A program made the translations under genes and the position numbers. A stretch of 64,000 nucleotides of DNA, taken from the NCBI RefSeq assembly GCF_963924675.1, contig NC_089220.1, forward strand, positions 55,748,639-55,812,638, in the 5' to 3' direction. This DNA comes from Phocoena phocoena. Its lineage: Eukaryota > Chordata > Mammalia > Artiodactyla > Phocoenidae. This document shows positions 35,153 to 46,137 of the stretch, one piece after another. How positions within the stretch are numbered: the stretch's first letter is position 1; every line of letters starts with the position of its first letter. The notes below the pieces were generated by a model. It did not search any database. It was not told the DNA's origin and was given only the letters and a program-made list of their open reading frames with translations.

Positions 35153-35960
35153 CTGTGAATAGAGATAATTTTTGTTCTTCCTTGTTAATTTTATTCCATT
35201 TTGTTTCACTTTCTTCCCTGATTGCCCAGTCTAGAACCTCCAGGTCATTGTTGAATAATAGTGGTGAGAACAGACATATTTGTCTTACACAAGACCTTTA
35301 GAGGAAAGCACTATTAAGTATATATTAAATGGGAATTTTTCATAGATACCTTTTATCAAGTTTGAGTGTTATTATCATGAAAGTGTGATTGATTTTGTCA
35401 TATGCTTTTTTTCTGTCTATTGAGATGAACAAAGTATTTTTCTTCTTTATATATGGCACATTACAGTGATTGATTTTTGTATGTTAAACCAAGCTTGCAT
35501 TACTGAGATCAATTTTGTTATGATGTATTGTCATACTATTTCATTATGGTGTATTATCATTTTTATATACTGCATTATTCAGTTTACTAGTATTTGTTGA
35601 TGATTTTTATACTTATTTTTGTACAGGAAATTTGCTTATAGTTTTCATTTCTTGTGGTATCTGTCTGGATTTGGTATCAGGATAATACTGGTCTCATAGA
35701 ATGAGCTGGGATGAAGCACCTCTCCTTTTATGTTTTGGATTAGTTTGTGAAAAATAAGTGTTAATTCGTCTTTAAACATCTATTAGAACTCACAAGTGAA
35801 GCTATTTGAGCCTGGATTTTTTCTTTATGGGAAGATTTTTGATTATTAATTTATTTTAACAATATTTGTGAGGGATCTTATTACTTTTACGGTGAAGCTA
35901 ATTCTTATTCTGCTATTCTGGAAGTGTATCTTTCTTGGATGTCATTTAAAAGCAAATATT
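35153..35960 (-). mobile_element. Old L1 antisense, right half (ORF2 reverse transcriptase)
   Basis: It continues the antisense L1 broken at 31477. Landmarks are 'ctgtgaatagagataatttttg' at 35153, 'atctgtctggatttggtatcaggataatactggtctcatagaatgagc' near 35660-35707, and 'tgagcctggatttttt' near 35808. This is the reverse-transcriptase region with broken frames. The end near 35960 is approximate. Confidence 0.85.
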
Positions 35961-36540
35961 TTATATGAAATCCTCACTTGTAATGGACATTGATAGTTTC
36001 AAACAACCTCTCCTTCTAGATTTTAGGTTCTTATTAGTTAATTTTTAGATTAACCTTTAATCTAACTTTTCACATATATTGAAGATATGTATGAATACAG
36101 CACAGGGAAATTTAGAGATAATGGTGAAATACAAATTGAATACATCAATATCTCATTGAAAGGGATAGAGCATTTAATCTATGAATGTTGTGTTCTAATA
36201 TATTTGAGTGGGTGCCTTGGTCTTCATTAGCTACCTCATTTTTGTTAAGATCTCTCAAGAGATCGTATTTTTGGTTTGAATTTAGACTTCTTTGTTTTAA
36301 TGAACAGAGTATTTGAAGAAAATTATATAAATGCATCTTTTGATGTGGACTTCCTGATAAATTCCAGAAAAAATAGCCCTACCTATGATTATTCATATAA
36401 ATATGTGTGGATATGGCCATACTTCTCTGTCTATTCTGGGTCTGGTGTTGAGTTACAGTCATGTAGCTCTACTGTAGATGATGTAAAGTGAAAAATATTT
36501 ACAGGTAATACTATTGTTGTTTTTCAGGGAATTTTAAAAT
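35961..36540. other. Unassigned sequence
   Basis: No gene or clear repeat. It may include the eroded remainder of the antisense L1. Confidence 0.4.
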
Positions 36541-36549
36541 ATGATATGG

Positions 36550-36756
36550 GGGCTTCCCTGGTGGCGCAGCTGTTGAGAGTCCGCCTGCTGATGCGGGGGA
36601 CACGGGTTTGTGCCCCGGTCAGGGAAGATCCCACGCGCTGCGGAGCGGCTGGGCCCGTGAGCCATGGCCGCTGGGCCTGCGCATCCGGAGCCTGTGCTCC
36701 ACAACCGGAGAGGCCACAACAGTGAGAGGCCCATGTACCGCGAAAAAAAAAAAAAA
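36550..36756 (+). mobile_element. CHR-type cetacean SINE
   Basis: The body runs from 'ggcttccctggtggcgcag' to 'gtaccgcg' plus a 15-base A-run. The flanking duplication ATGATATGG is at 36541-36549 and 36757-36765. CpG-rich and little diverged from the other young copies. Confidence 0.95.
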
Positions 36757-36765
36757 ATGATATGG

Positions 36766-38500
36766 AACTATTTCACTACAATACTAAGTCAGGATACTGT
36801 TCATGCAAATGGTGCCTACTGGATTTATTTGCCACTTATTCATGATGACCTGAAAGAATTAATGTTTTCATAGTGAATCTCAACATGCACCTTCAATAAT
36901 TTTTTGAAGGAGAATTGGGGCAAGTTTATAGAGCTCATGAAGTTGTAATTGATCAAATAGAATTCTATGCAAATTAAGAATAAATAATACGTCAAATTGT
37001 ATGTAGAATATATAGAGATATAGAATAAGATATAGAACAATTACTTATGCCACTATTTTTCACAAGTTACTTAGGATAAGCGTATACAATTTTTAAAGCT
37101 ACATCACATTTATATTTTAAACATAAATTGTTTATATCCTCCCCAATTTTTAACACCAAGTACTCATGTGTACAAACTACAGTCTTGTGATAAATTGTTT
37201 TACATTTTTGATGTCTGGATTCTTCACTTCATATTTCCAAGGTTCTTTCCTTTAAGTTTTGAACCATTAAGAAAATTGGAGCAATTCGTGAGTGACTCAG
37301 TCACTCTCCTCCCAACAAGGTGGCTCAGGTAAAATAATCATATATATCTGACCTTTAAAATGTAATACTCCAGTGATTGAAACAAGGCCAGTTCGATGCT
37401 TTACTGCACTGCTGCATTTTCACATGTAATACTCAGGAGCTGACATTTATAAAACTGCTAGTGCACTCTGGAGACATCCTGATAGCTGAGGTGTTATATG
37501 AATCTATCTTTATCAAGATAATGGATATGTAAGTGTGTTAGAGAATAACAGTGAGATCTTTTGAAAGAAAAGAGAAATTTTATCATTTAGTTAATTGGAT
37601 AACTTAAGAATCAATATAATTTAATAAAGTTGTTATTTGCTGTTAATAGACAAATTCATATTCATTTTACTCAGAGTAACAATTTAAGTAGATCAGTAAG
37701 AAAAATACCATATAAAAAATGTCAAAGAAAAATGTAAAACACTTTTTAATAATCCACAACAGTTATTGCTTTTTTTCACTTTCCCTATGTAATATCACTG
37801 ATATAATGTTTATTTGGCAATAATTTTCCTCATAGAAGGCAAATGGGAGATATTCTACGTGCAGCTAAAAAATAAAAACAAACAAAAAACTTTACTGAAA
37901 TGATTTTTGTGGGTTTTGTCAAGATGAATTATTTCTAATATAGTTCCATATTTTAATAAATTCAAATGAGAAAATAAGTGAATATTGCTTAGAAATATAA
38001 TGAATGTTTTTAGCAATCATATCCAACTTTAGAACATTTAAGTCATCAAATACATGTATTGTGCATAGGTTAACCATCCTGGTGAATTTCTTCAAGATTA
38101 CAATCGAACAGAAATTAACTTTGGGATATGCAATTTTATATCTATATTTTAATGTGCTTTTTAAAAATTGTAATATCTATGTCCAATTATTTACATTATA
38201 AGCATCACATTATATTTCTCATGTTTAAAATTTTATAGACTTATAATTGATAGAAATGGTATTTTCAGTTAGAAGATTCTTCTTGAATTCAACTAGATAT
38301 TTATATAATATTTATATTCATAATTACATTTATTATTTTAATTTAAATATACTTTCAGAAAACATGCAAGATCACATTTCATTAACTTTAAAAATCAGTG
38401 ACATTTACTGTCATAGAAAATATTTGTGAAAATTTTGGTTTCACTCACTCTTTGTACATAGACCAATGATACATTTTTGAATAGACAACCACATAAACAC
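36766..38500. other. Unassigned AT-rich sequence
   Basis: No gene, structural RNA or named repeat was seen. Confidence 0.5.
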
Positions 38501-39600
38501 ACTTACAGAAAAATATATTTTAAAATTAATTCAAATTGTATTGTACACCTAAAGGTAAAAGCTAAAACTATAAAAATATCTAGAAGAAAATATGGGAAAA
38601 TCATATGACATTAGTTTACTTAAAGCATAATTCATAAAATATAAAACATAAATTGGATTTTACTGAAATTAAAACTTTTAAGAAAATCTCAATTCAAGCA
38701 CAAACTGGGAGAAAATATTTGATCTATCTTATAAAGAACTTGTACACACAATATATAAAGAATACTCAAAACTCAATAATAAACAACTAACCTAATTTAA
38801 AAAATTGATCATATACTTTACTAGAGAAGAAATATATATGGCAAATAATCATATTAAAAAATGCTCAGCATCATTATTCATTAATGAAACGCAAATTGAA
38901 ACACACTTATTAGAATGTCTTTACAAATATAAGCAATACTAAGTACTGGTAGAGGTTGGGGGCAATTGGAACTCTCATATCATTGGGGGAATGCAAGTTT
39001 GTAGATCCCTTTAGTAACAGTTGGGCAGTTACTGATAATGATAAAAATATACTCATCATATAACCTAGTAATCACACTTCAAGAAATTTGACCAAGTAAT
39101 ATGAAAACCTACATTGACACAAACCTGTATGTGAATGTGTACAGAGGCTTTATTAATAATTATGTTCCCCAACTGTGAAATGAGTAAACAAACTATGATA
39201 CATCCAAATCTCCACAATAGAATTCAAAGTATTCTTCCACAATAAGGAATAGACTATGGCTACATGTGACAATATGGATGAATCTCCAATACATTTTGCA
39301 AAGTGAAAAAATCCAGACTCAAAAAATTACATATTGTATGATTTCATTTATATGACATTCTTTCAAAGGCAAACTTTAAGAATAGATAACAGATCAATTG
39401 TTGCCAGAGTCTGAAGTAAAGCCAAGGGGTTGACTACAAAAAGACATGAGAAATATTTTAAAATGATGTACTGCTCTTATCCTGAATTTAGTGGTAACTA
39501 TAGGTCTGTATACATTTAAAAAATTCACAGAACTGAGCACTTAATAGTGTGAATTTTACTGTATATAAATTATGGCTTCAATTTTAAAATGAAAAAATCT
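38501..39600 (+). mobile_element. Old L1M ORF2 end and 3'UTR
   Basis: Plus-strand landmarks are 'cacaaactgggagaaaatatttgatc' near 38700, 'aaatgctcagcatcattattcatta' near 38859, 'gtatgatttcatttatatgacattc' near 39336, 'ggttgactacaaaaagacatgag' near 39428, and 'tgtatataaattatggcttcaatttt' near 39560. It is highly diverged with no open frame. A short MIR-tail-like piece (39603-39665) follows. Confidence 0.8.
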
Positions 39601-39665
39601 ATAGTTAGCACTTCACACAAAGCCTGGCATGTGGTAAGTGCTCAATCAATATAACCAAATAATAC

Positions 39666-40479
39666 AATTGTCATTGATTGCACAAAAAATATAAAAATAA
39701 AGATGTAAAGATTAAAAAATAGAGAAAAATCATCACACAATTTCGATAAAAGTTACTTTGCTGTCCTACATTTTTTCTTAAAAACCTCCTTTGTGGACAA
39801 AATTTCTAAAATTGAAGAAGAGTATTTCTCTGATGTACATTTTAAAAAAAAAATTCATACCTTGCCATTTGAATAAAACATCATACCTTGCCCCAGGCAT
39901 ATAAGCTGTCATAAGTATAAATTTATTTAAAATATATCAACATCGAATGTGAATGCTAGTGTTCAATAAATTGTACATACGGTTTTTTGGAGTTACATTT
40001 ACTAGAGATGGGTTTCTTTGCCTTATAAATATTCTTTTAATATCATATCCATTGTTAAATAAAAATACTCCTAGAAGAATTAACTTGTGAATTAAATCTA
40101 AAAGTAATTGAATGTTCTTTAAAACATCTTCTTAAGTAATATTTAGAATCATTTAGTCTTTAAATGAAAGCTGAAATAATTATTAATGTAGTAAGTTTTC
40201 TCAAAGTATGGCACAAATGTTAAAAGTAATATTGACTGGTTTTACTCGGTTTCCAAATCTTTTAATAAAATGTAAGAAACCTCAAAACAAATGTTCAATA
40301 GTAGTAAAAGTTACATAAATTTGCTATAAAGTAATTATAATTTCTGAATGTGCAATCTATAGCAATAACAGAAAAAATTTTATTATAATGATAAACCTTA
40401 AAGTAAATTTTAAATGCATTTTGAATAGGAAGGTGCTTTAGTGTTTTTATTAGTGTTATTATGGTATATCATTCTCTGC
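39666..40479. other. Unassigned AT-rich sequence
   Basis: No recognisable gene or repeat. Confidence 0.5.
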
Positions 40480-43045
40480 CCTTTTGTTTTTAACTCATCT
40501 AAGTCTTTAAAGTGAGTTTCTTATTTATGACATATAGGTGGGTCTTTGTTTATTCATTTTGGCATCTGTTTTTCAGTTGGTGTCTTTAGAACATTCTTAT
40601 TTGATACAGAGGATTAATGTCTATCATATTTGTGTTTGTTTTCTACTCATTGTATTTTTTGTTGTTTCTCCCTTCCCCCTTTTTTTTTGCCTTTTCTGGT
40701 TTTAACTGAGTATTTTATATGATTCCATTTCTCTCCTCCCTTAGCATATATATCATTTATATCTCTTTTTAAAAAATGTTTAGTAGTTGTTCTAGGGTTC
40801 AAAATGTATATTTCAAAACAATCTAAGTTCACCTTTGAATAACACTATACTGCTACACATATCACTACTGTACTGCTATATATGTAGTGCATGTACCTTG
40901 CAATAGAGTATTCCCATTCTTCCCTCCTATCCTTTGTGGCATTGATTTATTCATTTCACTTATCCATAAACCATAATCACCCAACACATGTATACTATTA
41001 TTACTTTAACGAAGTGTTATCTTTTAGAACATTTAAAAATAAGAAAAAGCTATTTTATTTTATCTTTACTTATTCCTTCTCTCGTGCTCTTGCTTTATTT
41101 AGATCCGGTGTCAGATCAATGGAATTTTCTTTCTCCCTGAAGAACTTCTTTTAAAATATCTTTCAAGGCAGGTCTGCAGGACAGGTCTGTTTTAATTCAT
41201 ATGAGGAAGTCTATTTCTCTTTTACTTCTGAAGGATAATTTCCTGGAGATAAAATTCTAGTTAGTTTTTTCCTTTTACTTTCAACACATTAAATATTTAA
41301 CTCCCCTCATTGCTTGCATATTTTGTGTAGGAATTCCACTATAATTCTCATCCTTGTTCCTCTCTAAGTAAGGTGTCACACATCTAAGTAAGGTGTCACA
41401 CATCCTCTCCTGGCTTTTAAGATTATCTCTTTGTATCTGGTTTTCTGTATTTAAAAATAATATGCCAACGTATGGATTTTCTTTGCAGAGGAGGTATTTA
41501 TCCTGTTTGATATTCCCTGATCTTCCTTGATGGGTGGTTTGTTGTCCGTTGTCAATTTTGGAAAGCTCTTGGCCAATATTTCTTTAAATATTTCTTCTGC
41601 TCCATTCTCTATACTTCTTATACTCCACTTATAGGTATGTTACATCTTTGGACATTGTTAAGCAATTCTTGGATGTTCTTTTTTCTTTTGTTGTTGTTTT
41701 TAAAATCATTCTTTTTTCTTCTCTTTGTATTTCAGTCTATAGAGTTTCTACTGATCTTTCTTATTCATCACTGATTCTTTTTGGCCATGTTGAGTCTACC
41801 AATGAATTCATTAAAGTCATTCTTCATCTCTATTACTGTTTATTTGATTTCTAGCATTGATTTTTTTCAATTATTTCATAGCTTGAGTATTACCTTTTGA
41901 TTCTTTCATAGCTTTTCATCTTTCTGTTTACACTACCTACCTGTTCATATATGTCTTCTCTTTGCATTAGATCCCTTACCATGTTAACCATCATTATTTT
42001 TAATTTCTTCTCTCACAATCCCAATATCTATTTAATATCTGAATATGGTTCTGATGCTTGTTTTATCTTTTCAGACTGTGCTTTTCCTTGACTTTTGGCA
42101 TGTTTTTGAATTTTTTGTTGACAGTTGGATAAGGTTTATCAGGTAATAGAATGAAGTACATAAATCTTTAGTATGAACTTATGATAATTTGGCTAGTACT
42201 TGGGTTGTGTTATTTAATTGTTAATATGTCTAATGTTTATTTTAGCTTTAGTTACAAGAAGCTTCAACTTATTTCTCTAGTGTGCTTTGGTTTTGTCTTC
42301 TTTTTTGGCTTTGGGGATTTCCTATATGCTGCTCTTGGAGAGAGTCTGTGTCTTGTAACTCTTTCATCTGTAATCTATTGTAATGAAACTGGAGGCCTGT
42401 TGGAGTGGTGGTAAATTGTTAGTTAGTAGGAGCACTCTATAAACTTCAGATTTAGTATTCATCTTTTAATGGCCATGCATCACAGGACTGTGGCTTTCAC
42501 AAGTGCTTCTGTTCCTTATCCTCACACCCTACTCCTTTCTCTAACTGCAGAGTTCTCAATCTATTTTTTCAAAGTCCTATCCCCTAATGAGAATTTTGTT
42601 GTTTTGTTTTTTCTCCTCCAGGAAGATGGGAGATGATGGAACAAGGAGAAATCAACTTGCCCCAGTAGAATGTGCTTCCAGAATTGCAATCTGGTGAAGT
42701 TCTTTCCCTTGGAGTATAGGTCACTGTCATTGATAACGTGCTGCTCATCTTTCACAATGATTACATTTTCCTTTCCTCTTCCAGTGCCATGAAGGGATCT
42801 TTCTCAAATCCTCACTATGAGAATCTGGTGAAATTCTCAGAGAGAAAATTCACACAAGATAGGGCTCCCGCTAAAATAGCCTCCCCTCACTCCATCCCAC
42901 AAGACTGAGGCCTCTTGATGTTTCTCATTCTCACACTGACCTTCACTGAATAATTTCTTGTCCTCCCAAGTCAGCCTCTTGGTGGCGCCAGATGAGTTCT
43001 AGTAGATATCATAAATATTTCTCCATGAAAATATTCATCATAGTA
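40480..43045 (-). mobile_element. Old L1M 5' region (5'UTR and ORF1 side), antisense
   Basis: A long antisense stretch with recurring L1M phrases: 'gttctagggttcaaaatgtatatt' near 40790, 'tctttcaaggcaggtctgcaggac' near 41160, 'agaacttcttttaaaatatcttt', 'ctctttgtatctggttttctgtat' near 41428, 'cttggccaatatttctttaaatatttcttctgctcc' near 41568, and a GC-richer end near 42950-43010. All frames are broken. The class I retroviral relic begins immediately after. Confidence 0.65.
41364..41403. repeat. 20-bp perfect tandem duplication
   Basis: CTAAGTAAGGTGTCACACAT occurs twice head to tail (41364-41383, 41384-41403) with no difference, inside old L1M sequence. It is therefore a recent local duplication or replication slippage. 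Confidence 0.97.
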
Positions 43046-43053
43046 AAGACAAA

Positions 43054-43650
43054 TTGGTTACTATCTCAAAGCAACTGGGAGACTTTAATAATACATCTGA
43101 GGCTATTTTTATCATCACCTGTCAACAACATAATCCTGGAAAACCTGTAAAGGTGGGACATTGTCAGGAAGCAAATCTTCAAGGGCTATTTGAGCAACCT
43201 GAAATGGCTTTTATCCAATTTCCCTTCACGATGGGATTTGAGTATGTTTTAGTTACTTTATGTCTATTTTCAGAATAGATTGAAGAACTCTTTTGCTAAA
43301 AAGTCACTGCCCTAACAAGTCACTAAAATGCTGCTTGACCTTATGTTCCAACCTGGGGCATTCCAACATTTATATAATGTGTCCAATGTACACACTTTAT
43401 GGAAACCATTATAAAAGAACTCTATAAGATGTTATCTCTTACTCAAAAACCACACTGTCCTTACCACTCACAATCTTCTTGAAAGGTTGAAAACCTCAAT
43501 GGCATCCTTAAATTAAAATTAGTAAAATTTTGAAAACCCTTTAATTTCTTTGGCTAAAGGTACTCCAATTAGCCCTAATGGCCATATAGTCCTCTCACTC
43601 ACAGACACATCAATTTACCCTCTATGAATTGGTAACTGAGATGTCTATGC
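43054..43650 (+). pseudogene. Gammaretrovirus-like integrase relic
   Basis: The readable frame 43054-43278 contains 'HNPGKPVKVGHCQ', then F-E-Q and a D-F-I-like site in which the catalytic aspartate is not preserved (the protein reads 'EMAFIQFP'), then 'GFEYVLVTLCLFS'. A second block near 43440-43560 resembles the stretch around the catalytic glutamate but is frameshifted. The first catalytic Asp is replaced by Ala, so it is inactive even apart from the stops. Confidence 0.75.
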
Positions 43651-44999
43651 ATTTAGAGATTTTTCTCTTTTATACTAGCCTATGCTCTGCTACATGCAGT
43701 CAAGGCAAAATATTGCAAGGGACTTAAGTACTATACCCTGCCCTATCACCATCAAGTTAAGATTGCCTTTCTTCTTCAGATCTTGAACAAGGAGCTTTCA
43801 TGTGTTGGAAAAGACATCAGAGAAAAAGCTGGTCTTGAACCTTGTTGAAATCAATGTTATCAGGTTCTATTAACAACAAATAAAAAATTTCAGGAAGTCA
43901 ATGCTTAGGTTTACCTTTCACAACTAAAGAAGCAATGTAGAATTGTACACAGTTGGATAATACTCCAATAGGGGACCTCAAAGTGAAGATTCACAGATAT
44001 CCTAAAGAAGCAGCTCATCTTCCTAAGAACAAAGCTGACCCAAGACCTCCAGAACAAGCAGATGATGTCAGATAGTGGACTGCTTTCACTCAAGATGTCA
44101 AACCTAAGTCTGTTTGACACCTGAGTCCTGTTTTGTTTCTTACTTTCTCATTTATAATCATTCTTCTTATTTTCAATAGATTCCTCATTGTTGTTCACCT
44201 ATAAGGCCCTTTTTCTACTTTCTTTCCTCTTTATTATACTTTTTAGATCAAAACATAGACATTTTAAATAATGTATAGCATGGAAAATATAAAATGGGAT
44301 AAAAATGTATAGCATGGAAATTTTTTTAAAAATACACATTCTAAGACAATTCTTAGATTATCCCAAATGTAGTTATTGCCCTCAATTTTACCTACTATTG
44401 ACTATACCATGTATCACCAGACCCTCATGATAAACATTTGTGGCCAGTTCTGCTTTCATCAAGTGACACTTCAGGGAATTACAACTGGATAGTGTTTTTA
44501 CTTGCAACTATATGAACAAGTGACCATAAACAAATGAACCTGTGACTTTGCTAGTGCCACTCCATCCCAGAAAGAAAAAAAAGCATTACAAATCTATTGA
44601 TCACATGACAGGTAATTCTAAATTTGAATTCAACAATCTTCACAGAGCAATAGGCCAAGTACTTGCCACCTGAAAGAGACTAATAGAGATCCAAATTTGT
44701 AACCTAGCTAATGTAAGGCTTTGATTCTGACTTTGTGTTGTGGACAACTCCTTTGTTTCTCTGCATCTTTGAGTTCCCCTAGCAGGTACTACTTTATTTG
44801 TAGCCAGGGTTTCAGGTCTTGTTTGCCTCAGACAAATAACTCATGAAATTTAGGAATAACATTTAAAGATTTTTCTATACACAGAGACCCTAATTCTATA
44901 AGAACTAAGTCTGGAAATTCTGACCCAGGCACAATATCCAAAAAAAGGCCACTCTTGATTATTCAAACATTTTACTCATACAAATTACTGATTCATTTT

Positions 45000-45600
45000 T
45001 TAATATGAAAAATCAGAGCAGTGTCCCCACTGGTGCTAATCTTACACATAGACGAAAGTGAAGGAAACTTATCAATAACTCTGATAGAAGTTATTAAAGA
45101 TATTACTTCTGCCCTAGGTGGAATATAGGTCAGTCTGAACTCATTGGCATGACTAGTGAAATTGCTCTCAATTTCTTGTTGGTAAATTATAATGATGTCT
45201 GTGCCATTGCTAATACTTCTTGCTATATTTGGATGAATGAAACAAGCAAAGTAGAATAGGCTACATATTATTGCCTTAAGGAAGAAGCTACTTGAATGTC
45301 TAAGTTTTCTCCTTGTGGTCTATGAGACTTGTTCTTTGGCCTGAGTTCAGAAGGTTGGGCTCCTGGTTCCAAGCATCTTAAATGAAGTATTAATTATTGT
45401 TACTTTGTGTTAATTTTAGTAGTCAGTATGCTGCTCCACTACATTATATCCCTGATCTTATATGCTTCTATGCAGCTGCTCTTTTGTCAGATGATTACCA
45501 TGATAGTACAACAAAAATGCCAAGAATTGTTTTTCATACAGTTGCATAAGGACACAACTGAACAATCCTAAAGCAGTGAAGACCTGGATCTAGCCTTTAC
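45000..45600 (+). pseudogene. Retroviral envelope TM-subunit relic
   Basis: In one frame 45170-45256 gives 'NDVCAIANTSCYIWMNET', resembling the disulfide-loop (C-x6-C-C) region of gammaretroviral transmembrane subunits. The two spaced cysteines are codons 45200-45202 and 45221-45223. The third is Tyr. A hydrophobic stretch near 45400-45480 fits the membrane anchor. Stops and frame changes before and after prevent any protein product. Confidence 0.7.
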
Positions 45601-45840
45601 TCAGCTGGTCAACTTCTTGCAAGGGACAGCATGATCAGAATGAGGACTGAGAGACAACAGATATACAAACAATGGCCAAACCATATATGACAATTAGAAC
45701 TCTTACCTACAACCTCTGAAGGAACTAACCCATGAAGACAAACCACTACCTGTGCAGACATTGACCCCGAATGGTCAAAGACATTTGGCTTCCTGGTTGT
45801 TTTCTCCTGTTTCCAACTAAGGACCAACCAGTGAAAGTCA

Positions 45841-46137
45841 AGTTAACACAAAAGATTATGGTTTGAGAAGTTTAGGGGAGAAGTGGACCATACTTAATAC
45901 AAAATGATTTTGCAGCAAGAGTGAAGGAGAAGCAACTCATTCCTAATACATAAGAATGAAAGTCCAAGTAGCAGGAAGTAGGTAACTTACAATTAATGTA
46001 TTTTATTAAATAAATCATTTACACATTGCTTCTTATTCATTTCAATTTGCCTTGGCGCTACTTGCTTGCAATAACAGCTGTGACTAAAGCTTCCTATACA
46101 CATCTCAGCAATAATACTCTTTCCAGTCTAGGTATTT
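45841..46137. other. Unassigned sequence
   Basis: Short gap between the retroviral relic and the ARHGAP17 pseudogene. No clear LTR. Confidence 0.4.

Larger units (their letters stand above)
43050..45840 (+). mobile_element. Class I (gammaretrovirus-like) ERV relic, pol-env part
   Basis: An integrase-like stretch (43054-43640) and an envelope transmembrane-like stretch (about 45000-45600) lie in the order and orientation of a gammaretroviral provirus. Between them is pol-end/env-surface-like sequence with many stops and frameshifts. No gag, protease, reverse transcriptase or LTR was recognised, so this is a truncated remnant. The 5' edge abuts L1M sequence. The 3' edge is uncertain. Confidence 0.7.
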
